This document shows positions 35,441 through 44,500 of a DNA stretch of 64,000 nt, piece by piece. Origin of the DNA: Candidatus Helarchaeota archaeon (GTDB lineage: Archaea; Asgardarchaeota; Lokiarchaeia; Helarchaeales; RDOG01); assembly GCA_019058315.1 (NCBI GenBank), contig JAHPZH010000001.1, positions 213,566-277,565 on the forward strand, in the 5' to 3' direction. The notes below the pieces were generated by a model. The model searched no databases and was not told the origin of the DNA. It saw only the letters and a program-made list of their open reading frames with translations. The first letter of the stretch is position 1; each line of letters begins with the position of its first letter. The position numbers and the translations under genes are program-made.

Positions 35441-36082
35441 TAAAGTTCCACAATTTTTACATGTATTTTTCTCTTTAAACATATCTTCTTTTAATAAAAA
35501 GCCACACTTCTTACAAAAACGCCATTCTTTATTTATAACTTGTTGACAATTTGGACATCTGTTATAATCTTTTCCCTTTTTAATTATTTCATTTTCTTTT
35601 TGACTTGGAACACTATATTTTAACTTAATCATTTTACCCTCAATTTTAACATCTATTTCCGAAATTTTAGAGTACAATTGTTTGAAAGCATGTTGAATTT
35701 TTTTGAGTTCAACTGATTTAAAACCATCAAATTCGCGAGTTCGAAGAATTGAACCACAATTAGTACAAATATTCTCATTAAGTATTGACGAATCATTTAA
35801 ATGTTTTTGATGAAAAGGGAAACCACATTTTATGCATGATAAAGTCGGCTCATCATCTTCTAAACTTCGTTCGCATTTTGAACAAAGTAAATTTTTACTG
35901 GATTTTGACATTTGAATATCAAGCGACTTTAATTTGGCAAGATATTTTGCTTTAATAATTTTAAATAGATTAGGATCAATTTCTTTCATCTCCAGTTCCC
36001 TAGAAAGTATTTGTAATATATCTAAAATGATGTTACGTTCAACCATAATGTTAGAAAGAACTTCGAATTTTACATTATCCAT
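35387..36082 (-). CDS. Multi-zinc-finger protein with RING-like N-terminal module
   Basis: The frame is open to 36124, but the ATG at 36082 is preferred since the preceding residues are hydrophobic and atypical. Residues in the first third carry CSKC, then CIKCGFPFHQKHL, then CTNC: a RING/treble-clef-like arrangement, similar in style to the protein at 6101. The C-terminal half has two further zinc ribbons, CPNC..CKKCG and CKNCGTLLDPSWRFCKWCG. The middle is coiled. It is probably cytosolic, as a protein- or nucleic-acid-binding adaptor. It overlaps the winged-helix gene tail-to-tail by 54 bases. Confidence 0.75.
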   Translation of the reverse strand: MDNVKFEVLSNIMVERNIILDILQILSRELEMKEIDPNLFKIIKAKYLAKLKSLDIQMSKSSKNLLCSKCERSLEDDEPTLSCIKCGFPFHQKHLNDSSILNENICTNCGSILRTREFDGFKSVELKKIQHAFKQLYSKISEIDVKIEGKMIKLKYSVPSQKENEIIKKGKDYNRCPNCQQVINKEWRFCKKCGFLLKEDMFKEKNTCKNCGTLLDPSWRFCKWCGTPTNS

Positions 36083-36178
36083 AAATATAACTGTCCAAAT
36101 TAGTATTAAATTGCATACTATCAATAAAAGTGAAAAATTAATAAAAAATTAAAAAATAAAATTAATCTTAGAGATAAT

Positions 36179-36709
36179 TTATTCTTCTTCTACAGCAATC
36201 CCTGGAAAATACCATCTTTTGCCGGTAACACGATCTTTATGTGCCACAGCGATATTTTTTTCTTCGAGTTTTTTTATTTCTTGCTCTGCTATTTCTGAGT
36301 TTAGATTACATGCCTTCATTATTTCCTCTAGATTAGTCCAGCCTTTTTCTGCAGCTAATTCGATGATAGAATTTTCAATTCCTGTTAATTCTAGAGGTGT
36401 AAATTCAATTAGTACTATTTTTTTCTTTGTTTTCTTTATTGAAATCAATTTTTGATCTTTTAACTTATCAATTGCTTCATTCATTTCTTCAATAGATACT
36501 TGATCGCTTTGCATCCTCTTTTTATTTACTTCTAAAAATAATTGAGCAAGATCCATAATCCCATGACTTATATCAGGGTTCTTTCCAATTTCTAAGATTT
36601 CGTTAGTTAAACGCTCAATATTTGCTTTTTCAATTTCTTTCTTGGATAATTTTTCCCCTACTTTGATTTTTTTACCGCCAATTTTAACGGTAATTTTTCT
36701 TTGTGACAA
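36179..36709 (-). CDS. Winged-helix-like protein of the SPFH operon
   Basis: I do not recognise this 176-residue family. The N-terminus is basic (ITVKIGGKKIKVGEKL) and the rest is helical, with a C-terminal winged-helix-like part (about 105-170) ending in RWYFPGIAVEEE, reminiscent of winged-helix wings. Lys and Glu are abundant. It lies 11 bases downstream of the SPFH gene, as the last gene of the three-gene minus-strand unit. It could regulate or assemble with the SPFH protein. Winged-helix repeats also occur in ESCRT-II subunits, but I see no decisive motif. Confidence 0.65.
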   Translation of the reverse strand: MSQRKITVKIGGKKIKVGEKLSKKEIEKANIERLTNEILEIGKNPDISHGIMDLAQLFLEVNKKRMQSDQVSIEEMNEAIDKLKDQKLISIKKTKKKIVLIEFTPLELTGIENSIIELAAEKGWTNLEEIMKACNLNSEIAEQEIKKLEEKNIAVAHKDRVTGKRWYFPGIAVEEE

Positions 36710-36720
36710 ATTTGTTCTCC

Positions 36721-37749
36721 CTAATCTTCTCCTAATTCTTTTAATCTGTTTTTATATCTTGTCATCATTTTATCGTATCGTTCTTCAGAGATGGTTCCAT
36801 CTATGAGCTTTTCATCTAATTTTAACATTAATTCACGGATTTTTACAACTTCACTTGATTCAGTAGGTCTAGTTCTTGCTGTATCACTTTTGATAGGTCC
36901 CATTATATTAGCTAATACTTGTGAATCGTAAACAGTACCTATTCCGCCTCCTTTACGTCTTGCCAATTCCTGCATAGCTTTGATTTTTTCCATATCTAGC
37001 GCACTAATTCCTGCATCTTGGAGCATTTTATATCTCGTTATTTCCGCTTCTGCATCTGTTACAGAAACAACTTTTTGAGTATAGGCTTTTTCTATCTCAT
37101 CAGGAAGTTTAACACTTATTAAATTCAAATCAATAAATTTAATTCCAAATTCGTTAAACATCTCTCTGGATTTAACTCGTGCTATAGATTCAACAGTTTC
37201 TTTCTGGGTATACACTTCCATTGATCCCATTTTTGACAATGCAGAACCTAAAATTTCCATTATTTCATCTCTAACCCAATTTCGAATGTCACCTTCATAA
37301 TATTTAGGTTGACCTGCTACAAGATTGGTGAGAAATATTTTCGGATCTTCGATTTGAATCGTCACATTTCCATAAGAGCTCATAGGAATCCTATCACGGG
37401 ACATTATTTGCCCTTCAGGGATTCCAAATTTAATTTTTAAAAGGCCTAAATCGACAAAAGTATAATCTGAAACTATAAAGAATTTATCATCAACTTTATG
37501 TCTACCAGGCCCTAAGACATCATAAATTTTGCCGTCTCTATAATAAACACAAGCTTCTCCTTCTCGCACTAGGACATTTTTATCTCCTTTTGGGACCTCT
37601 TTTCCTTTTCGTCCACAGTAGAAACGTTTAATAATCTCCTTTCCTCTTCCTTTATCTTTTGATGGAGAAGTAACGTACATATCATCAAGTTCCGCTGGAG
37701 TATAGTCCTTTTCCCATCCTAATTTCCATTCTTTTCCCATTTTAATCAC
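36721..37749 (-). CDS. SPFH/band-7 domain protein
   Basis: The 342-residue protein has the SPFH (band-7) domain at about 50-230. Recognisable parts are NVLVREGEACVYYRDGKIY, VLGPGRHKVDD, QIEDPKIFLTNLV, and VARVKSREM-like IARVKSREMFNEFGI with LISVKLPDEIEKAY. It lacks an obvious N-terminal membrane helix. The last 100 residues are helical (MQELARRKGGGIGTVYD) and end in a coiled coil. SPFH proteins assemble on membranes and organise microdomains. It overlaps the upstream coiled-coil gene by 4 bases (ATGA), implying translational coupling, and resembles bacterial 'virion core'-type SPFH proteins that sit with PspA-like partners. Confidence 0.82.
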   Translation of the reverse strand: MIKMGKEWKLGWEKDYTPAELDDMYVTSPSKDKGRGKEIIKRFYCGRKGKEVPKGDKNVLVREGEACVYYRDGKIYDVLGPGRHKVDDKFFIVSDYTFVDLGLLKIKFGIPEGQIMSRDRIPMSSYGNVTIQIEDPKIFLTNLVAGQPKYYEGDIRNWVRDEIMEILGSALSKMGSMEVYTQKETVESIARVKSREMFNEFGIKFIDLNLISVKLPDEIEKAYTQKVVSVTDAEAEITRYKMLQDAGISALDMEKIKAMQELARRKGGGIGTVYDSQVLANIMGPIKSDTARTRPTESSEVVKIRELMLKLDEKLIDGTISEERYDKMMTRYKNRLKELGED

Positions 37750-38246
37750 TCCATTTCTATTATTTGTTTAGTCCCGGAAACAATATCAATACGTTCCTGG
37801 TATTTTTCTCTAAAATCTCTCATTTTTTTTATGACTTCACGTACCTGTTCAGTTACATCTTCTTTGCTGAACGCCCTACTATTAATATCTGAAGTATAAT
37901 CTTTAAGATCTTGAGCCATAAGTATAATTTCAGAGTCACAAGCTATCATTGCCTCTAATAATTTCTCTTGGATTGATACTACGTTCCAACCGGGTGCGTA
38001 TCCATATTCTGCTGTTTTAATTTTTGTGATGTAATTGTGAATATCGCCCCTAGCTTTTTCAATAATTTTCATAAGATCTTTGTTACCTGCGTTAACTGCA
38101 CTTTCCAGTGTACTGACCATATTTTCTTCACTTTCTTTCAAGAGCCTTATTGCTTTTTCTCTAACGACCCTATCGGTTTCTCGGCGTTCTTCCTTTTTTT
38201 TATAGCCACGATATCCTGGCACTAACTTCATCATCTTTCCTAACAA
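37746..38246 (-). CDS. Coiled-coil partner of SPFH protein
   Basis: The 166 residues are almost entirely helical. The N-terminus carries GYRGYKKKEERRETDRVVRE, resembling short proteins coded next to SPFH/PspA genes in bacteria. There is no membrane helix. It is the first gene of the unit and overlaps the SPFH gene by four bases. It probably assembles with the SPFH protein on membranes; a role in envelope stress is inferred from the bacterial analogy only. Confidence 0.65.
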   Translation of the reverse strand: MLGKMMKLVPGYRGYKKKEERRETDRVVREKAIRLLKESEENMVSTLESAVNAGNKDLMKIIEKARGDIHNYITKIKTAEYGYAPGWNVVSIQEKLLEAMIACDSEIILMAQDLKDYTSDINSRAFSKEDVTEQVREVIKKMRDFREKYQERIDIVSGTKQIIEME

Positions 38247-38685
38247 ATTTAATTCTCCTTATTGATTAATTGATATTTTTGTTCTAATTTTCCTCATGTA
38301 AAATTATTTTTAATTTGTACGTAAATTGTTACTTAAAATATATAATTTTATGGAAAATGGTAATGTAAATCGCATTTTTTTTTATGTTTTTTAATTTTTT
38401 TTATGTATAATAAGAATTAATAAAATTGATTAACTTTTTTATATAATCCGAAGTTTAAAGAGATGTTTTTACTAATTCTTATTAATAAAAATAAGAGAAT
38501 GATTAATTAATTTAAATTCAAAAATACAAATCAACCAAATTGCTATTATTTTTATTAAAAATTATGAATTTTAAAATTCTAGATTTTGATTATTAATATT
38601 TAAATTAATATTCACTAAAGGAAAAATATATTATATAGAAAACTAAACAAATTTGTAAATATCATTTTTCACGGGTGACCTAATC
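38247..38685. promoter_or_regulatory. 439-bp A/T-rich divergent gap
   Basis: This gap lies between the leftward SPFH unit and the rightward small ORF at 38686. It is extremely A/T-rich, with no ORF. It holds an imperfect inverted repeat (38475-38483 with 38490-38500, one bulge), an AATAAGAATTA copy near 38410 in the opposite orientation, and a TATA-like stretch (AAATATATTATATA, about 38624-38638) suited to the small ORF. I see no RNA gene. Confidence 0.35.
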
Positions 38686-38886
38686 ATGAGTAAAATAGTA
38701 GAAATTGAGAAAAGTACAACCACAGTTGATAAATTAAAAACTAAAACTTTTATCGTTTTTAAAACAAGAGAACTGGCAAGTTTCATGAAAAAAATTCATG
38801 ATTTAATATCTGCTAATGATACGGCAACTGCTAGCCAAATGATCATCCAATTCCTTCAAGGGTTAGCTCATAAAATAAAAGGTTAA
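38686..38886 (+). CDS. Small helical protein
   Basis: A 66-residue protein, unrecognised. The N-terminal 25 residues are Lys/Thr-rich; the remainder is predicted helical (FKTRELASFMKKIHDL and SQMIIQFLQGLAHKI). It is supported by a good Shine-Dalgarno site, GGTGA at 38674-38678, seven bases before the ATG, and a TATA-like element about 50 bases upstream. It has no Cys and no membrane segment. It stands alone, convergent with the nucleotidyltransferase gene. It is probably a real short cytosolic protein. Confidence 0.65.
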   Translation: MSKIVEIEKSTTTVDKLKTKTFIVFKTRELASFMKKIHDLISANDTATASQMIIQFLQGLAHKIKG

Positions 38887-38901
38887 TTTGATTTCTTTTT
38901 C

Positions 38902-41418
38902 TTACATTCCCGTTTCAATTTCATGGATTAAATTATTTATTTCATCAATCCAATGCCTAGCTATAAGCACTGCTTCTTGTTGATTCCTTCCCTCCGCATA
39001 TATTTCAAAGGAATCATCTATTGCAGAAGGTTTTATTAGAACCCATCCATAATCTTCAAAAAACATTTTAATTCCATCTAGAGTGTTAAAATTAAAATAA
39101 TAAGCTTCTTCAATCAAATTTAACATTACTTTTCCCCGTATAGTAATGGGACATGGAACAATCTCTTTTGCCATGAAAAAGTGTGGAATTTCCTTAGTTA
39201 ATTCGCTTAAAGATTTCTCTTTTTTAACAAGATATTCCGTTAGATAGGCTGCAGCAAGTATCCCATCCCGTACAATATGAAAATCGGGAAAAACAAACCC
39301 ACCTGTTTCTTCTCCGCCAAATATTGCCCTTTCTTTTTGAACCATTTCTAATAAAGGGCGATTTCCAGTTTTAGTCCTAATAACTGAGCCATTATATTCT
39401 TCTACAACCTGTTCAATAATATGTGAGGTGTGAACAGGAACAGCTATTTTGCCTTTTCTCTTTTCTAAAAGCCTGATTTTAGAAAAAAGTGTAACTGCAG
39501 TATCGCCTTCTAGAATTTCACCTTTTTCATCAACAAATAAAACTCTACCTGCATCTTCATTAAGGAAAAATCCTAAATCTGCATTAAGAGCTTTAACTGT
39601 TTTTGATAAATTTGAAAGTGCTTCAGTATGAGGAGAAAAATCTTTTAATGGAATTGTGGTTTCCCACATAGTATTAAGAGAAATTACTTCACAACCCAAT
39701 TTTTGAAAAACTTGTGGTGCAATAAGAGAACCAGCACCATTGCCACAATCTAAAACTATTCTTGGCCTTCTTTTTTCAATGATTTCTCCATTAATAAATG
39801 CCAATATCCTTTCTAAATATTGTTCGTACGCCATTTTAAAAGAGACTATATCTCTAATTTGGTTAGGGTTTACTCTTTTAATATTTTCTTTAAAAAATAT
39901 ATCTTCTATTTGTTTGGATCCTTTTGGTGAGATTTCTATACCATCATTTTCAAATATCTTTACATTAATTGAGTTTATTTCCGCAAAAGGAACTTTTACT
40001 AAGATGCCTGCTCGACCACCATTAATTTTTGTAGCATATTTAAGTAAAGGAAGTGGCAATGCTTCAACATTATAAACTTCGATACCAGTTGACATCAAAC
40101 CTGACATTAATGCTCTTTTCATCATCCTTGATATCAACATAGTATCTCTTCCTACAAAGACTTTTGATCCGGGACCAAGATAAGTACCAATGGCTGAACC
40201 AAGTTTTGTAATTTTCTCTGGTGTAAATTCATAATTCACAAGGCCCGTTATGCCATATGGACCAAATAAACTCTTTTTTACATATGTGCCATGCTTTAAA
40301 TTCATGTTTATAAATGAACCTGGCTCAATTTCCTTGTTAGGCCAGATTTTTATGTTATGCTTTATAATGCTATGTTCACCTATATGACAATCTTCCCCTA
40401 TTACTGAATTAGCCATAATTTTAGCCCCTTCTCCAATTTCTGTTCGTGGGCAAATTATTACATTATTTTCAATAAATGCATTATCTCGTATGGTAGCGTT
40501 ATTTAAAATAATTGATCTTCTAATTTCAGTATTTTTACCGATACGGACATTATTTCCAATTACTGATAGTCGGTCAATTGTACTATTATCACCTATTTTA
40601 CAATTTTTACCGATTATACATGGTCCCCACAAATTTGCACTGGAAGAAATTTCAGTTCCCTCCCCAATCCATACATTTTCTTTTATTTCTTTCCCCAAAT
40701 GGTCTAAATTAATTCTTTTTGCTAAAACATCATGATTTGCTTGAACATATTTAGTATTTTCTCCAATATCTAACCAATAACAGTTCATAGAAAATCCATA
40801 CATCGGAAAATTCTCTTTCAATAATTTTGGAAAAAGTTGTTTACTGAAATCAAATTTTTCGCCCTTCATAATAAATTGAAGAACATGAGGCTCCAAAATA
40901 TAAATTCCAGCATTTATTTTATCAGAAAATATTTGACTCCAACCGGGTTTTTCTAAGAATTTAGTGATTCTATGATTATCATCAGTCACTACGATTCCAT
41001 AAGCAACTGGAATTTCAGCAGTAGTTAGTGCTAATGTAGCTGTAGATTCATTACTTTTATGGAATTCATACATCTGTTTTAGGTTTAGATCTGTGATAAT
41101 ATCACTACTTATTACAAGAAATGTTTCATTAAATTGGTCTTCTAGGAGCTTTAAGGCTCCAGCTGTTCCAAGAGGAAAAGTTTCCTTAAAATATGTTATC
41201 TTAACTCCTAATTCTTTTCCATCCCCTAACAGATCCTCAATTTGGTTTCCCAAATACCCAATTGTAATTATTATTTCATCAAATCCATGCTTTTTCAATA
41301 AATTAATAGTATGAATAATCATTGGAGTATTTACTATCGAAGCTATAGGTTTTGGAATATTACTGGTTAAAGGTCGTAATCGAGTTCCTTTTCCACCAGC
41401 CAAAATAACTGCTTTCAT
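38902..41418 (-). CDS. Sugar nucleotidyltransferase fused to degenerate phosphomannomutase domain
   Basis: The 838 residues join an N-terminal sugar-nucleotide pyrophosphorylase (1-230; GGKGTRLRPLT and KPIASI), a left-handed beta-helix (about 245-375) and a phosphohexomutase-type C-terminal half (380-838). The first part should make an NDP-sugar, perhaps GDP-mannose. In the mutase part the expected catalytic Ser loop (TASHNP) is replaced by VKVPFAEIN, and the metal loop DGDxDR reads NEDAGR, so mutase activity is probably lost; the GGEETGGF sugar loop remains close to the canonical GGEQSGH. Fusions of this shape occur in other prokaryotes. It may feed glycosylation of the many surface proteins here. 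The ATG is at 41418. Confidence 0.85.
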   Translation of the reverse strand: MKAVILAGGKGTRLRPLTSNIPKPIASIVNTPMIIHTINLLKKHGFDEIIITIGYLGNQIEDLLGDGKELGVKITYFKETFPLGTAGALKLLEDQFNETFLVISSDIITDLNLKQMYEFHKSNESTATLALTTAEIPVAYGIVVTDDNHRITKFLEKPGWSQIFSDKINAGIYILEPHVLQFIMKGEKFDFSKQLFPKLLKENFPMYGFSMNCYWLDIGENTKYVQANHDVLAKRINLDHLGKEIKENVWIGEGTEISSSANLWGPCIIGKNCKIGDNSTIDRLSVIGNNVRIGKNTEIRRSIILNNATIRDNAFIENNVIICPRTEIGEGAKIMANSVIGEDCHIGEHSIIKHNIKIWPNKEIEPGSFINMNLKHGTYVKKSLFGPYGITGLVNYEFTPEKITKLGSAIGTYLGPGSKVFVGRDTMLISRMMKRALMSGLMSTGIEVYNVEALPLPLLKYATKINGGRAGILVKVPFAEINSINVKIFENDGIEISPKGSKQIEDIFFKENIKRVNPNQIRDIVSFKMAYEQYLERILAFINGEIIEKRRPRIVLDCGNGAGSLIAPQVFQKLGCEVISLNTMWETTIPLKDFSPHTEALSNLSKTVKALNADLGFFLNEDAGRVLFVDEKGEILEGDTAVTLFSKIRLLEKRKGKIAVPVHTSHIIEQVVEEYNGSVIRTKTGNRPLLEMVQKERAIFGGEETGGFVFPDFHIVRDGILAAAYLTEYLVKKEKSLSELTKEIPHFFMAKEIVPCPITIRGKVMLNLIEEAYYFNFNTLDGIKMFFEDYGWVLIKPSAIDDSFEIYAEGRNQQEAVLIARHWIDEINNLIHEIETGM

Positions 41419-41537
41419 ATCTTCGCAACCAAGAAAAGTTAAAAACTAATTATCAAATTGAAGGTTGTTATAAATAGACATATATAATATATTTAATAAT
41501 ATTATAAATTACTTTACTTAATAAGGGTATTTCAATT

Positions 41538-44500
41538 ATGAAAACTCAAAGTGTTCTAAAAAGATTAGTTATAATGTTTTTTTTCATTTTTTCACCATTT
41601 TTATCACTATTTTTACTTAATAATTCATCCTTTTCATTCCCTGATTTGAATAACCTTAAAAATAATTCTTATACAAACCCTCCCCTCTCAAAAACTCCTC
41701 TAAATCTTGGAACTTCAACAAACATTGCTATTAATGACCAAGGAAATGATCTTTCATATCAGGCGGTAGCTAATGTAACAGGAAGCACCTCATTTTTTCT
41801 AACTCCATTTCCCGTAGAAACAAACGTATGGAATATCACCTATACTTCTTTTAATATAACTAATATTAAGGCGGGCACAGTGATCCAGATTCAAGAAAAT
41901 GATAGTAATTCTCAGGAACCAGTAGATACAACAAAGTTATTTGCAAGGCAATTTTCTGTATATAATAGTTGTGTAATTAATAATTTTTCCATTTATAGAA
42001 GTGCCCTTGCTAATGATACTCTTCAACTCACTAACGGAAGCACCGTAAATGTCGATTATGGTCCATTAAATGTTTCCCTGATAATCTGGAATGCAACATT
42101 TTCAGGGCTCTGGTATGAACCTGATGAACCCATTAAAAAAACAACTTTAATAGATAATTATTATGGATGGGCAATGAATGGCTCTCCTCAGCATATTGAA
42201 TACCCAGAAATAGGCTGGGAAACCTTTGATATGAGTAATTTTTACTTAAATGCTGATAATACTCAAAACAATTTATTTTTCATTTCTATCAATACATCAA
42301 GAAGTAATTCAACTTATGATGGAAAACCCATTAGTTCCCATTATAGATGGTATTTACAAAATTCTACATTGTTTAGTCATTATACTGTAAATTCAACAGA
42401 TGGTGGCAATAATTGGGGTGTACCCACTATTCTTCCAACTTATTCTATGACTCTTAGAGTTATGCTCTCTCTCCCAGACACATTCTATCCCTCAAATATT
42501 AGTTTAACAATTGAGGGTATTCCTGTAAATGATACAACTACTACCAATCAAGGTAACTGGAAAAGATTGTATTTTTATCCCTATGATGGTGATAATTACG
42601 AATATTATTCAGCCTCATCAAATTGGCCAATTATTTCTTTTGACGTTTCATTTAATTGTACTATGAATAAAAGTGGATCTATTTCATCTTATTATTTAGC
42701 AAATGGAACAAAAGATTACATAGATTGGAATTCTACGCTAAATTTTGATCTTCCAAATAGTAATTTAAATAATACAATTCAAATAACGTTCCCAGTAAGT
42801 TGGAATATTACTTGGATTACTCCAAGTCAAAATTCAATAAATTTCACTCAAGGATCGAATAAAATTCTCGAAATTTATAATGGTACTGTTGGAAATATAA
42901 TAACATATTACAGGAGCCCTAATTATATAAACAAAATTTCCATTGAACAATATAAGGGTGGTACCGTATATTTGGATAGTGGATTTACTCAATATATTGA
43001 TGAAACGATCAGAATTAATGCCACATTCAGTAAAAATGTTACATCAGAAATTGCAAACCTTTCTATTTTTGATTTCAATAATAAAATAAATTATACCAAA
43101 CAACGAAATCCATTGAATGCTATTGTGTCATTTCCGAATTGGGATATTGAGACTACAACAAAATCTAATGGTTCATATTTGATTCGTATCTTTTGGACAA
43201 ATGGTACAGCTGTGGGAATAAATTCTACTATTCTCCATATTATATACCCAACAAAATCCTCCTTGATATCCCCCTCCACAACACAGATATTCTATAATCA
43301 ACCAATAAATTTAACAATTTATTTTGAAAACGATTTTTCAGATAATATTTATGGAGAAGTTGGAATCCAAAATGCAAATGTAACTGCAATATTTAATGAA
43401 ACATCAAATATTTACAATTTGAACGAAACTCTCGGAGCCGGTTATTATAATACCACAATAGACACCTCTGGTTTCGAAAATGGAACCTATGATCTTAATA
43501 TTACTATCCAAAAATATGGTTATCAAAATAAATCCTATAATTTACAAATTGAAATTCTCTATAATACTTCCTTATTTATAAATACAACCTCTCTAACAAT
43601 ATATTACTCTGAAACCTTTGATGTTGAACTTAACTATAATAGATCCGATCTTTATATCAATAATGGGGTTAATGCTTCTACAATTCAAGTTCTAATTAAC
43701 GGGACCGATGAAACTTCTAATATAACAATTGATAATACAGAAGAAAATGTAGGAAATTATACTTTACATTTCAACACTACTAATTGTAGTAATCTTCTGC
43801 CAAATTTTGCAATAATTATCATTAAAATTTCAAAACAAGGATTTTATGAAAGGCAAGCACAAATAAACATAACGATATTAAAGGCGATAACAACTTTAGA
43901 AAATTATACCATTATGAAAAGACGAGGCGGATTAGAAGTTTTTAATATTACAGTATTTTATAATAACACTATATTAAATAAGGGTATTAGCGGGGCTAAT
44001 TTCTCAATATATAAAGATGGTTTACTTATTGTTGAAGTTTTTTCTCTAACAGAATTGAATAATGATACTTTTTATCTATATGATTTTCAAAACGGAACAT
44101 ACAATATAGGAATGAATATAACGATAGGTAAGAACTATACAATGGAAATACTTATCGTATCAAATAAAATTGGCTATATTAACGGGAGTAAGACAGTATA
44201 CCAAGATATTTGGGTTCGTGCTACAATTGTTCCTATTTTTATTTTCTCCAACACTGTAACTTATGGTCAGAACCAAACAATAACCTTGCAATATAATGAA
44301 ACTGATGGAATTGGTATTTCTTCAGCAAATGTTTTTTCAACATGGGATGAAATTGGGTTCTTTGATGAATTTTTAACTGATTTTACGAATGGTACCTATA
44401 CTCTTACCTTTGATACTAACTTAACAATGGCTGGAAATCATTCAATTATTGTTCATGCCAGGAAAAATGGTTATGAATGGAATTCTACCACAATCACATT

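Noticed and set aside
36179..36709. Possible ESCRT-II (Vps25-like) subunit
   Set aside because: Only a loose winged-helix pattern is visible, and no ESCRT-III or Vps4 gene is in the window; the SPFH context is the better guide.
37746..38246. Coiled-coil gene as a true PspA/ESCRT-III homolog
   Set aside because: It is shorter than PspA and lacks its long hairpin; the resemblance is to small neighbours of SPFH genes.
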